A DNA stretch of 64,000 bases. Source: Chitinophagaceae bacterium. Its GTDB lineage: Bacteria > Bacteroidota > Bacteroidia > Chitinophagales > Chitinophagaceae. A program made the translations under genes and the position numbers. Where the stretch lies: assembly GCA_016786885.1 (NCBI GenBank), contig JAEUVO010000001.1, positions 37,865-101,864 of the forward strand, written 5' to 3'. Positions 42,836 through 51,342 of this stretch are shown one piece after another; positions within the stretch are counted from its first letter, which is position 1; every line of letters begins with the position of its first letter. The notes under the pieces were generated by a model that was given only the letters and a program-made list of their open reading frames with translations, made no database searches and was not told the DNA's origin.

Positions 42836-44068
42836 ATGAAGTATTTTTTTACCATAGTATTCTCTTTTCTCCTCCTTATTTCCTTTGGCAATACAATTAT
42901 TGTCGGCCCTGCACAACCGATTCGTTCTCTAAAAAAAGCGATAGAAGCAGCCAGGAATAAAGACACTATCCTTATACTATCGGGGATATATAAAGAAGGA
43001 AGCATCATAGTTACCAAATCACTGACTTTAATAGGAGAAAAAAACACAGTGCTCGATGGTGAAAAAAAATATGAGATACTTCTTATCAGCGGAAATAATG
43101 TAGTGGTAAAGGGAATGCAGTTCCGAAATTCCGGCTACTCTGCCATGAATGACTTTGCATCAATCAAACTGGTTGACTGCAACAATGTGACCCTGGAAAA
43201 TAATACTGTTATCCATTCCTATTTTGCAATTCACATTTCCAACACCACTAATGCCATTATCCGCGGCAACAAGATCACCGGAATCCCAACATCAGAACAA
43301 CTGACAGGCAATGGCATTCATCTTTGGAAATCTAATAATGCCGTGATTGAAAACAACCACATACAAGGTCACAGAGATGGAATCTACTTTGAGTTTGTGA
43401 CGCAATCACAGATAAGAAATAACCTGAGTGAAAAAAATATCCGCTATGGGCTGCACTTCATGTTTTCCAATGATGATAATTACCTGGATAATACTTTCAG
43501 AAATAACGGGGCCGGGGTGGCTGTAATGTATTCCAAAAGGGTGCGAATGGAAAAAAATCATTTCGAGGAAAATTGGGGAGCTTCTGCGTATGGAATTCTA
43601 CTAAAAGATATTACTGATAGTCATATTACATTTAATACATTTCTGAAAAATACTGTGGGGGTGCATATGGAAGGCAGCAGTCGTATTGAGATACAAAAAA
43701 ACAGTTTCAGGAATAACGGATGGGCCATAAAAGTACAGGCCAGCTGCGACGACAACGTATTTCACCATAATAATTTTACCGGAAACAGCTTTGATGTAGG
43801 TACTAATGGCACTATGGTACTGAATAAATTCTATAATAATTATTGGGATAAATATGATGGTTATGATATGAACAAAGACGGGATTGGTGATATTGCCTAT
43901 CATCCTGTCAGTATGTACTCCATGATAATTGAACAAAATCCGACAACACTCATGTTGTTCAGAAGTTTTATGGTATCGCTGCTGGACAAAGCAGAAAAGG
44001 CCATTCCAAGTCTTACCCCACAGAATCTTTTGGACGACAAACCAATGATGAAAATACTGAAATTATGA
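42836..44068 (+). CDS. nosD: NosD copper-maturation protein
   Basis: 410 aa. Signal peptide MKYFFTIVFSFLLLISFGN, then a right-handed parallel beta-helix made of repeated N-N-turn units (NNVTLENNTVIHSYFAIHI, NNAVIENNHIQGHRDGIYF and others) covering about residues 60-350. Periplasmic; works with the NosFY ABC transporter and NosL to build the copper sites of NosZ. The C-terminus holds a hydrophobic/amphipathic part. nosF starts 4 bp inside its end. Confidence 0.94.
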   Translation: MKYFFTIVFSFLLLISFGNTIIVGPAQPIRSLKKAIEAARNKDTILILSGIYKEGSIIVTKSLTLIGEKNTVLDGEKKYEILLISGNNVVVKGMQFRNSGYSAMNDFASIKLVDCNNVTLENNTVIHSYFAIHISNTTNAIIRGNKITGIPTSEQLTGNGIHLWKSNNAVIENNHIQGHRDGIYFEFVTQSQIRNNLSEKNIRYGLHFMFSNDDNYLDNTFRNNGAGVAVMYSKRVRMEKNHFEENWGASAYGILLKDITDSHITFNTFLKNTVGVHMEGSSRIEIQKNSFRNNGWAIKVQASCDDNVFHHNNFTGNSFDVGTNGTMVLNKFYNNYWDKYDGYDMNKDGIGDIAYHPVSMYSMIIEQNPTTLMLFRSFMVSLLDKAEKAIPSLTPQNLLDDKPMMKILKL

Positions 44069-44835
44069 TCCGCATCGAACATATCAATAAAAAATTCAGG
44101 AGGCTGCAGGCACTTGATAATATATCGGCCAATTTCTACAAAGGGCAGGTAATATCATTGATCGGGCCAAACGGGTCAGGTAAAACAACGCTGATAAAAT
44201 CGATTCTGGGGATGGTAAAACCCGACAGTGGAAAAATATTCGTCAAAGATCAGCCGGTAAACGGAGACCCGGCTTACCGGAGTGATATCGGCTATATGCC
44301 CCAAATAGGCCGCTATCCGGATAACATGAAAGTCGGGCAATTGTTTGATATGATGAAAAAGATCAGGAACGCAGATGAAAAAGAAACAGATAATGACCTT
44401 GTTTTACAATTCAACATCCCTGCTATTTATGAAAAGCCAATGCGTACATTGAGCGGTGGTACCCGGCAAAAAGTCAGTGCTGCTCTTGCTTTTCTTTTCA
44501 GCCCTGCAATCCTTATTCTCGACGAGCCCACTGCTGGCCTGGATCCTCTTTCTTCAGAAATATTGAAAGAAAAGATCATTTACGAAAAGAAAAAGAATAA
44601 GCTGATCCTTATCACATCGCATGTACTCAGCGACCTGGAAGAATTAACCACCCACATTATGTACCTGCAGGAAGGAAAAATGCAGTTCTTAAAAGATCTT
44701 GAAACATTACAGGAAGAAACAGATGAGATAAAACTCAGTAAAGCCATTGCAAAAGTGATGAGAGGATATGAAACTGATAATAAATGGATCGACCAGATAT
44801 TTCTGGCGGAGAAGAAAGATGAAAGAATCTATTAA
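44065..44835 (+). CDS. nosF: NosF ABC transporter ATPase
   Basis: 256 aa. Walker A GPNGSGKTTLIKS (about residues 35-47), signature LSGGTRQKVSAAL, Walker B ILDEPTAGLDP and switch His in TSHVLSDLEE. Cytoplasmic ATPase that powers NosY and drives NosD-dependent copper-site assembly. Overlaps nosD by 4 bp and is 11 bp before nosY. Confidence 0.95.
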   Translation: MIRIEHINKKFRRLQALDNISANFYKGQVISLIGPNGSGKTTLIKSILGMVKPDSGKIFVKDQPVNGDPAYRSDIGYMPQIGRYPDNMKVGQLFDMMKKIRNADEKETDNDLVLQFNIPAIYEKPMRTLSGGTRQKVSAALAFLFSPAILILDEPTAGLDPLSSEILKEKIIYEKKKNKLILITSHVLSDLEELTTHIMYLQEGKMQFLKDLETLQEETDEIKLSKAIAKVMRGYETDNKWIDQIFLAEKKDERIY

Positions 44836-44846
44836 ATCGAATCAAA

Positions 44847-45614
44847 ATGCTTAAGCTATCCAGGTACGTTTTATATGATATACTCAGGAATAAGATAGTT
44901 ATTGCTTATACCCTGTTTCTTTTCATTGTTTCTTTCAGCATGTTCCGTATGGAAGAAAACAGCAGCAAGGCTATACTTAGCCTGCTAAATATTGTACTGA
45001 TAGTTTTACCATTGATCAGCCTAATATTTACTACTATCCATTATTACAATTCATATGAATTCATCGAGCTGATGCTCTCTCAACCATTGAGCCGGACAAG
45101 GATTTTGCTAAGCGAGTTTGGAGGAGTATGTATTTCCCTTCTCAGCGCATTCTGGATCGGAGTCGGTGTTCCGGTTTTACTATTTTCTGCTGATGAAACA
45201 GGTTTTGCGTTATTATTTACTGGTACTGCGCTTACTATTGTGTTCACCAGTATTGCATTCCTGGCTTCAGTCAGGTCAAAAGACAAGGCAAGAGGAATTG
45301 GCTTTGCACTTCTTCTTTGGTTCTATTTCGCCCTTATCTATGACGGACTGGTGCTATTAATCCTGTTTGCATTCAGTGATTATCCCATGGAAAAGTTCAC
45401 TTTATTACTTTCTGCCCTTAATCCTATTGACCTTGGCCGCATTTTTATTATGCTCAAAATGGATATCAGCGCTTTGATGGGCTACACAGGTGCTTTATAT
45501 AAAGACTTCTTTGGCAGTGGAAAGGGTGTGCTCTTTACTACTGTAATCATGTTGCTATGGGCAACTATTCCGCTATGGCTGGCTATCAGAAGCTTCAGAA
45601 GAAAAGACATGTAA
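44847..45614 (+). CDS. nosY: NosY ABC transporter permease
   Basis: 255 aa. Six TM helices typical of ABC-2 permeases (first about 13-30, IVIAYTLFLFIVSFSMF; last about 230-248, TTVIMLLWATIPLWLAI). Contains the NosY-like stretch EFIELMLSQPLSRTRILLSEF. Inner-membrane partner of NosF. Last nos gene; a RIC gene follows 28 bp later, so the transcript probably continues. Confidence 0.93.
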   Translation: MLKLSRYVLYDILRNKIVIAYTLFLFIVSFSMFRMEENSSKAILSLLNIVLIVLPLISLIFTTIHYYNSYEFIELMLSQPLSRTRILLSEFGGVCISLLSAFWIGVGVPVLLFSADETGFALLFTGTALTIVFTSIAFLASVRSKDKARGIGFALLLWFYFALIYDGLVLLILFAFSDYPMEKFTLLLSALNPIDLGRIFIMLKMDISALMGYTGALYKDFFGSGKGVLFTTVIMLLWATIPLWLAIRSFRRKDM

Positions 45615-45642
45615 ACAACTATTCAATTCTAAATACTTTATC

Positions 45643-46383
45643 ATGAATGAACTAATGAACAAAAGCCTGGCACAAATAGTAACAGGTAATCACCGGTCGG
45701 CTGCCATATTTGAAAAATATCACCTTGATTTTTGCTGCAAAGGAAAGCGTTCACTCAAGCAAGCCTGTGATGAACAGAATATTTCAGTAGAAGAATTACT
45801 TCCCGAACTGGAAAAGGTTTCCGCTGCTACCGGTATTACATCCGGATATCCGTTTGATAAATTAACCCAGACTCAATTGATTGATTATATTGTATCTACT
45901 CACCATGCTTATATAAAAAATGAGCTGCCTCAGCTACTGGCTTATGCTGAAAAAGTAGCCTCAAAACATGGAGAACGTCATCCAGAGCTTTTCAAAATAG
46001 TTGAACTGGTGGCAGCAATAAAAGAGGAAATGGAACTGCATATGAAAAAAGAAGAACAGGTACTTTTCCCCCGCATTCTGGAAATTGAAACTATAACTAC
46101 ACAGCAAAAAGAGAATCCACAGTTGAATATCAATTACCTGCAGGCTCCAATCAGTATTATGGAACAGGAGCATGATCATGCCGGAGCTTTAACGGCGGAA
46201 ATAAGGCAATTGACGAATAATTATATTCCGCCGCAGGATGCCTGCACTACCTATAAATTGTTGTATGCATCATTACAAGCATTTGAAACAGACCTGCACC
46301 AGCATGTACACCTGGAAAATAACCTGCTGTTTCCAAAAGCCATTGAAATGTTCGACAGAATGAACAAACCATCGCTCAATTAG
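45643..46383 (+). CDS. ric: iron-sulfur cluster repair di-iron protein (RIC), first copy
   Basis: 246 aa. N-terminal ScdA domain with the FDxCC-type motif YHLDFCCKGKRSLKQAC (about 25-40), then a hemerythrin-like four-helix domain with metal ligands in STHHAYI, HMKKEEQVLFPRI, EQEHDHAGAL and HVHLENNLLFPKA. A di-iron protein that repairs NO- or peroxide-damaged Fe-S clusters, known as ScdA, YtfE or DnrN. Its place right after nosY fits defence against NO during denitrification. A terminator follows. Confidence 0.93.
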   Translation: MNELMNKSLAQIVTGNHRSAAIFEKYHLDFCCKGKRSLKQACDEQNISVEELLPELEKVSAATGITSGYPFDKLTQTQLIDYIVSTHHAYIKNELPQLLAYAEKVASKHGERHPELFKIVELVAAIKEEMELHMKKEEQVLFPRILEIETITTQQKENPQLNINYLQAPISIMEQEHDHAGALTAEIRQLTNNYIPPQDACTTYKLLYASLQAFETDLHQHVHLENNLLFPKAIEMFDRMNKPSLN

Positions 46384-46405
46384 CATTCCAATTCCTGAAT
46401 GTGCG

Positions 46406-46439
46406 GCAGCCATGTTCTCCGGAGCATGGCTGCTCTATT
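46406..46439 (+). terminator. intrinsic terminator after ric copy 1
   Basis: GCAGCCATG (46406-46414) pairs with CATGGCTGC (46425-46433) around a 10-nt loop that can itself pair, followed by TCTATTTT. Confidence 0.75.
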
Positions 46440-46443
46440 TTAA

Positions 46444-46457
46444 CTGATAAAAATCAT
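46444..46457 (+). promoter_or_regulatory. FNR-like box upstream of hsp20
   Basis: CTGAT-AAAA-ATCAT, close to the FNR consensus TTGAT-N4-ATCAA, and the same core as the boxes at 48555 and 51071. It is about 91 bp upstream of the Hsp20 ATG, directly after the ric terminator. Confidence 0.65.
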
Positions 46458-46548
46458 AGAATACATGCACTAATGTCATTGTTTTCCCCGTATACGGCAG
46501 TTGAACTTAGTAGAGCAAACAATATTGTTCACTTTTAAAATACAGTAT

Positions 46549-47004
46549 ATGGAAACCAAAGCACTTGACAAACCGAGGACTTCCTGGCCTACTATGTTTG
46601 ATACAGGCTGGATGGATAAGTTTTTCAATGCTCCATTAGTAGACGAGTTTTTCAATTTCGGTAAAGTAATGAATGTCCCGGCTGTTAACGTAAGTGAAAC
46701 AGATAAGGAATTCAAACTGAACATCGCTGCTCCAGGTCTCGAGAAAAAAGATTTCAAAGTAGAAGCAATAGATGACATGCTGACTATCAGCGCTGAGCAT
46801 GAAAGAGAAGAAAAAGAAGAGAAAAACGGACGTTTTAACCGCCGTGAATACAACTACAGCAGCTGGACCCGGAGTTTTACCCTTCCTGAAAACTGCGATG
46901 CAGGCAAGATTGATGCAGAATACAAAAATGGGGAATTGAAAATTGCTATTCCAAAGCTGGAAGTAAAAGAACCCAAAAAAGTAAAAAACATTTCTGTGAA
47001 CTAA
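46549..47004 (+). CDS. Hsp20/alpha-crystallin small heat-shock protein
   Basis: 151 aa. The start METKALDKPRTSWPTMF is chosen over a codon at 46501 that lies in the leader. N-terminal arm (1-45), alpha-crystallin domain (about 46-140; MNVPAVNVSETDKEFKLNIA to AEYKNGELKIAIPK), and a short tail. Cytoplasmic ATP-independent chaperone. An FNR-like box upstream suggests induction at low oxygen. A terminator separates it from a second, smaller Hsp20 gene. Confidence 0.93.
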   Translation: METKALDKPRTSWPTMFDTGWMDKFFNAPLVDEFFNFGKVMNVPAVNVSETDKEFKLNIAAPGLEKKDFKVEAIDDMLTISAEHEREEKEEKNGRFNRREYNYSSWTRSFTLPENCDAGKIDAEYKNGELKIAIPKLEVKEPKKVKNISVN

Positions 47005-47024
47005 CAGGATGGCCCGGAAGGGCG

Positions 47025-47062
47025 GCCCCCGCCAGTAGCTGAAAGGCGGGGGCTTATTTTTT
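47025..47062 (+). terminator. intrinsic terminator between the two hsp20 genes
   Basis: GCCCCCGCC (47025-47033) pairs with GGCGGGGGC (47045-47053), an 11-nt loop, then TTATTTTTT. Very GC-rich and strong. Confidence 0.9.
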
Positions 47063-47081
47063 CACAGCAAAAAACACAATC

Positions 47082-47429
47082 ATGACAGCAATTGCCGGGG
47101 TCATTTCATCTGCCATCAACATTGATGAGAATGCCACAGAATATGTGGTCTATGTAGCTGTCCCTGGTATGCAGAGAGGAGACTTTAGTATTACAATTGG
47201 GCAGGGAGTACTGACTATTACAGCCGTTAAGAGTAAAGATTCGCTGCATTGCTTCGGAGCACTCCAAAAAGAAGAAAAATCTATTCAATGGACGGAAACC
47301 ATTGAACTGCCGGGGGATGCGGATACTGTAATGACAGCTGCTAATTACCGGAACGGAGAATTACAGATACACATTCCCAAAGGAGAAAAAGAGGAAAATA
47401 ATGAGTCAACAGAGGTTTTTGTGTATTAA
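47082..47429 (+). CDS. short Hsp20-like protein
   Basis: 115 aa. An alpha-crystallin domain almost without the N-terminal arm: NIDENATEYVVYVAVPGMQR begins strand 2 region, GVLTITAVKSKDS follows, and AANYRNGELQIHIPKGEKEE gives the A-x-x-x-x-G-x-L motif plus the tail. The IxI motif seems absent. Lacking the arm, it may only form dimers or modulate the 151-aa neighbour. It may have arisen by duplication, but the sequences have diverged far. Confidence 0.82.
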   Translation: MTAIAGVISSAINIDENATEYVVYVAVPGMQRGDFSITIGQGVLTITAVKSKDSLHCFGALQKEEKSIQWTETIELPGDADTVMTAANYRNGELQIHIPKGEKEENNESTEVFVY

Positions 47430-47444
47430 ATCATTGATGCCGGA

Positions 47445-48506
47445 TCAGTAAAGCAGGTGCTTAAGTTTCTCAATATTACTAATGCTGATCTTACCGTCTT
47501 TTATCTCAATAAGTTTCTCCGATTTAAAATCACTAAGTGTACGAATCAATGACTCAGTAGCCGTGCCTACGTAGTGGGCAATATCTTCCCTTGAAATCTC
47601 TATTGGCTTATTCTCTCCGGCTGCATTAAACTTACCATGTATATCCACCAGTGCTTTAGCCACCCTTTTGCGCAACGAACTATAGGCCAGGCTCAATAAT
47701 CGTTCTTCCTTTTCTTTTACATTCTGGGTGATAATCCGGATAAACTTGGAGGCAACAGTTATATTACCTTCTATCATTTGCTGAAAATCTTCCCTTGGCA
47801 CCTGCACTATCTCAGTATCTTCCAGAGCCACGGCAGAATCATCATAATTTTTCTCTTCGATCAATGCAGGATAGCCCACAAAATCACCGTCGCTATAGAG
47901 ATCAGTGATATATTCCTTACCATCCTCATGGGTCTTAAACCCTTTTACTTTTCCTTTTACAACGTAGTAAAGAAACCTCGGCCTCTTTCCTTCCGCATAG
48001 ATAACCTGCTTCTTAGTATAGATCTCTGAATTATAATTATCCGGGTTGAACTGCAGCATACCGTTTTCCCGCAGGTCGTTTGCCAGTTCACTCAGGCCTT
48101 TGCCACTTGGATCGTACTTCTTTTGCAATATATCATACTTCTTTAGCCTTGATTCAATGGCATTCATCAATTCAATCTCCTCAAAAGGCTTGGTCACATA
48201 ATCATCAGCCCCCATCTCCATTCCCTTGCGCAGATCACTTCTTTCTGCTTTGGCTGTTAAAAAAATCAACGGAATGTTTTCTGTTTCAGGATTTTTGCGC
48301 AGCAAGTGAAGTACGCCATAACCATCTAACTCCGGCATCATTATATCACAAACGATCAGGTCCGGCTTGGCTGCTAATGCAGCCTCTACTCCTTTTTTTC
48401 CATTTTCAGCAGTTACTGTTTTGTAACCGCCTAAAGAAAGTATTTCTGCTGTATTTTCCCTGATATCTTCGTTATCATCAATAATAAGGATAGTTCTTTG
48501 TGACAT
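47445..48506 (-). CDS. REC-cNMP-HTH(Crp) fusion response regulator
   Basis: 353 aa. Three parts: a CheY-like receiver (residues about 4-120; acid pocket Asp10/Asp11, phosphoacceptor Asp54, TAK and KPF motifs), a cNMP-binding/effector beta-roll (about 150-265) and a Crp-type helix-turn-helix (about 285-350). The recognition helix GTATESLIRTLSDF keeps Glu318 and Arg322, the pair that contacts TGA half-sites in CRP and FNR. No N-terminal FNR cysteine cluster. The start MSQRTILIIDD is used instead of a codon at 48551. An FNR-like box lies about 55 bp upstream. It is probably the master regulator of the surrounding respiratory genes, controlled by phosphorylation. Confidence 0.92.
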   Translation of the reverse strand: MSQRTILIIDDNEDIRENTAEILSLGGYKTVTAENGKKGVEAALAAKPDLIVCDIMMPELDGYGVLHLLRKNPETENIPLIFLTAKAERSDLRKGMEMGADDYVTKPFEEIELMNAIESRLKKYDILQKKYDPSGKGLSELANDLRENGMLQFNPDNYNSEIYTKKQVIYAEGKRPRFLYYVVKGKVKGFKTHEDGKEYITDLYSDGDFVGYPALIEEKNYDDSAVALEDTEIVQVPREDFQQMIEGNITVASKFIRIITQNVKEKEERLLSLAYSSLRKRVAKALVDIHGKFNAAGENKPIEISREDIAHYVGTATESLIRTLSDFKSEKLIEIKDGKISISNIEKLKHLLY

Positions 48507-48554
48507 AGTGAAGCTTTTAGTTAAACAGTGGTGCAAAATAGGTAAAACCATCGT

Positions 48555-48568
48555 TTGATAAAAATCAG
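48555..48568. promoter_or_regulatory. FNR box between the regulator and ccoI
   Basis: TTGAT-AAAA-ATCAG, nine of ten positions of TTGAT-N4-ATCAA. It lies between the divergent genes for the REC-cNMP-HTH protein and the CcoI ATPase and could control both. Confidence 0.75.
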
Positions 48569-48641
48569 TTTGATGAGTGAACTTGCTCAGCCGCCTCCCG
48601 GGAGCTCCCGGCTACTTTAGCAACTTCATATTTTCCGGAAA

Positions 48642-51038
48642 ATGGCTTCACCAGTAATTACTGATAAGGAACTTTTTTGCTATCACTGCGGCGAGACCTG
48701 CCCGAATAGTAAAATTCATTCGGAAGAAAAGATTTTTTGCTGCGAAGGATGCAAAATGGTGTACCAGATCCTGAACCAGAGTGATCTTTGTAATTATTAC
48801 AATCTAAATGAAAATCCAGGTCTTAACCAGCGCATCAAAGTCAGAAAAGACAAATTTGCTTTCCTGGACGATGAAAAGATACAGTTACAACTTGTAAGTT
48901 TCCGGGATGAGAAACAAGTGCATATCACCTTCTACCTTCCGCAGATGCACTGTAGTTCCTGTTTATATTTATTGGAAAACCTGTACCGCCTGGATAGAGG
49001 AGTTGTTTCGAGCAAGGTCAATTTTACAAGGAAAGAAGTTGATATAATTTTCCTGACTGGCAAAACCAGCCTCCGAAAAGTTGCCGAAACCCTGACCAGT
49101 ATTGGCTATGAGCCCTATATCAGCCTGAATGATCTGAAAGAAAAAAGGCCGGCTATTGACAAAAGCATGGTGTACCAGATTGGCGTGGCCGGATTCGCCT
49201 TCGGCAATATTATGCTGATGAGTTTTCCGGAATACCTAGGCATTGATGCCAGTGAGAAAATCTTATTGAACATTTTCCGTTGGGCTAATTTTTTCCTGGC
49301 TATCCCGGTTTTATTGTATTCAGCCCTGCCATTTTACCAATCCTCCTGGAAAAGTCTCAAGCACAAATTCCTGAATATTGATGCACCAATCGCATTGGCG
49401 GTCATCATTACTTTTATCCGGAGTGCCTATGAAGTAATCAGTGGTACGGGGGGTGGTTACTTTGATTCTATGACAGGTATTGTGTTCTTTATGCTGGCAG
49501 GTCGCATATTACAGGATAAAACACAGCGACAGTTATCTTTTGAAAGAGACTATACCTCTTACTTCCCAATAGCCGTTTCTGTAGTTAAAGAGGATAAAGA
49601 GGTTCCAACAGCCCTGCCTGATATCAAGACCGGAGACACACTTCTTATTCACCATGAAGAACTGATTCCCGCCGATGGAATACTTACCAAAGGAAAGGCC
49701 TTTATCGATTATAGTTTTGTAACCGGTGAATCACTGCCGGTTTTAAAAGAAATGGGGGAAATAGTATATGCAGGAGGCAAACAAACAGAAGGAAATATTG
49801 AAATACTGGTAGTAAAAGAAGTGACACAGAGCTATCTGACAAAACTCTGGAACAGAGATGAGTTTAAAAATACTGTTGAAACCAAAAATGTATCCTTTGT
49901 TCATTTGTTAAGCCGATATTTCACCTATATCATTCTGGCCATTGCCGCTGCTACCGCTGTTTACTGGCAACTAAATGATCCGGCAAACATGTGGCCTGCT
50001 GTGACCGCTATTTTCATTATTGCCTGTCCTTGTGCTTTGTTCCTGTCAAACACATTCACTAACGGGAATATCCTGAGAATACTAAGCCGGAATCATTTCT
50101 ACCTGCGAAATGCAGAAACAATAGAAGATATGGCCAGGGCTACGCATATTGTATTTGATAAAACCGGTACGCTCACTTCAACTCAGCAACAGGATACTGT
50201 ATATGAGGGTAAACCCATTTCCGATTACCAGCTGCAACAAGTAGCTGCATTGGCGGAAAGCTCTAACCATCCTTTAAGCAAAGCCCTTGTTAAATATCTC
50301 GGCCGGGCAAAAGAAATTACTGTTGATAATTTTAAAGAAACCACCGGGCAGGGTATTGAGGGGGTGGCAGGTAATGACCGTTTGAAACTGGGCTCATATC
50401 ATTTTGTTACTGGGAAAATGTCCACTCAACCCGGTACGGCCGTTTTTGTAAGTTTTAATAATGAAATTTTTGGATACTTCCTTTTCAGCAATCAATACCG
50501 TGAAGCTATTCCTTCACTAATCAAAGAATTAAAGAAGGAGTATCGTTTATCGGTTCTTTCAGGAGATAACACGGCTGAAAAAGAGACACTTCAAAAATTA
50601 TTAGGCAAGAAGGCCACACTATTATTTCATCAAAAACCAGAAGATAAACTGCAATATATCAAGTACCTGCAGCAACAGGGTGAAAAGGTCATGATGATCG
50701 GGGATGGCCTCAACGATGCGGGAGCATTGAAACAAAGCGATATAGGTATTGCAGTAGCTGAGCAAACAAACAATTTCACTCCTTCCAGTGATGCCATTAT
50801 TGAGGCAAAACAGCTTTCCAAACTTACCCGGTTTATCAGCCTATGCCGGGCTAACCGGAATATTGTGATTGCCAGTTTTGTTTTGTCAATCGTTTATAAC
50901 GTAATCGGGTTATTTTTTGCAGTGCAAGGCACTTTATCACCTCTTATTGCTGCTATACTTATGCCAAGCAGTTCGCTGAGCATTTTGTTACTCACCTTCG
51001 GCAGTAGCAGCCTGATTGCCAGGCAGATGAAACTCTAA
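48642..51038 (+). CDS. ccoI: CcoI-type copper P1B-ATPase
   Basis: 798 aa. The N-terminus has a Cys-rich metal-binding domain (FCYHCGETCP and FCCEGCKMVY, about 11-45), then an HMA domain with LPQMHCSSCLYLLE (about 105). Eight TM helices; the CPC ion motif is in IIACPCALFLSN, phosphorylation Asp in FDKTGTLT, hinge GDGLNDAGALK. Exports Cu(I) for cbb3 oxidase assembly (FixI/CcoI). The doubled Cys-rich N-terminus is the CcoI/FixI hallmark. First gene of the cco row. Confidence 0.93.
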   Translation: MASPVITDKELFCYHCGETCPNSKIHSEEKIFCCEGCKMVYQILNQSDLCNYYNLNENPGLNQRIKVRKDKFAFLDDEKIQLQLVSFRDEKQVHITFYLPQMHCSSCLYLLENLYRLDRGVVSSKVNFTRKEVDIIFLTGKTSLRKVAETLTSIGYEPYISLNDLKEKRPAIDKSMVYQIGVAGFAFGNIMLMSFPEYLGIDASEKILLNIFRWANFFLAIPVLLYSALPFYQSSWKSLKHKFLNIDAPIALAVIITFIRSAYEVISGTGGGYFDSMTGIVFFMLAGRILQDKTQRQLSFERDYTSYFPIAVSVVKEDKEVPTALPDIKTGDTLLIHHEELIPADGILTKGKAFIDYSFVTGESLPVLKEMGEIVYAGGKQTEGNIEILVVKEVTQSYLTKLWNRDEFKNTVETKNVSFVHLLSRYFTYIILAIAAATAVYWQLNDPANMWPAVTAIFIIACPCALFLSNTFTNGNILRILSRNHFYLRNAETIEDMARATHIVFDKTGTLTSTQQQDTVYEGKPISDYQLQQVAALAESSNHPLSKALVKYLGRAKEITVDNFKETTGQGIEGVAGNDRLKLGSYHFVTGKMSTQPGTAVFVSFNNEIFGYFLFSNQYREAIPSLIKELKKEYRLSVLSGDNTAEKETLQKLLGKKATLLFHQKPEDKLQYIKYLQQQGEKVMMIGDGLNDAGALKQSDIGIAVAEQTNNFTPSSDAIIEAKQLSKLTRFISLCRANRNIVIASFVLSIVYNVIGLFFAVQGTLSPLIAAILMPSSSLSILLLTFGSSSLIARQMKL

Positions 51039-51070
51039 AACCACCGCATCGTACATCATTCGATTAGTTC

Positions 51071-51084
51071 CTGATAAAAATCAG
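51071..51084 (+). promoter_or_regulatory. FNR box upstream of ccoS-ccoNO
   Basis: CTGAT-AAAA-ATCAG, a perfect palindrome, 73 bp before the ccoS ATG. No convincing TAnnTTTG box is at the matching distance, but TACCCTTT (51104-51111) is at the right place. Confidence 0.75.
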
Positions 51085-51156
51085 CTAACCCCTTGATACT
51101 GGTTACCCTTTACCGCAAAGCCGAAAAATACTTTTACCCCTAATATTATCTAAAAA

Positions 51157-51321
51157 ATGAGTGTAATAATCATCCTCCTGATAGCCAGTATCTCTATTGC
51201 AGGTCTTTTCCTTTTTGCATTCTTGTGGGGGGTGAAATCAGGGCAGTTTGAAGATGATTACTCTCCTTCTTCCCGCATCCTGTTTGATGATAAACCTTCT
51301 TCAGAAACCAAAACCGTATAA
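51157..51321 (+). CDS. ccoS: cbb3 oxidase maturation protein CcoS
   Basis: 54 aa. One TM helix (residues about 3-24: IIILLIASISIAGLFLFAFL) followed by WGVKSGQFEDDYSPSSRILF, the conserved CcoS pattern of a Trp/Gly after the helix and an acidic FDD patch. Needed for cofactor insertion into cbb3 oxidase. Sits between ccoI (118 bp) and ccoNO (21 bp). Confidence 0.9.
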   Translation: MSVIIILLIASISIAGLFLFAFLWGVKSGQFEDDYSPSSRILFDDKPSSETKTV

Positions 51322-51342
51322 CTCAATAAAACAATCCAGTTT

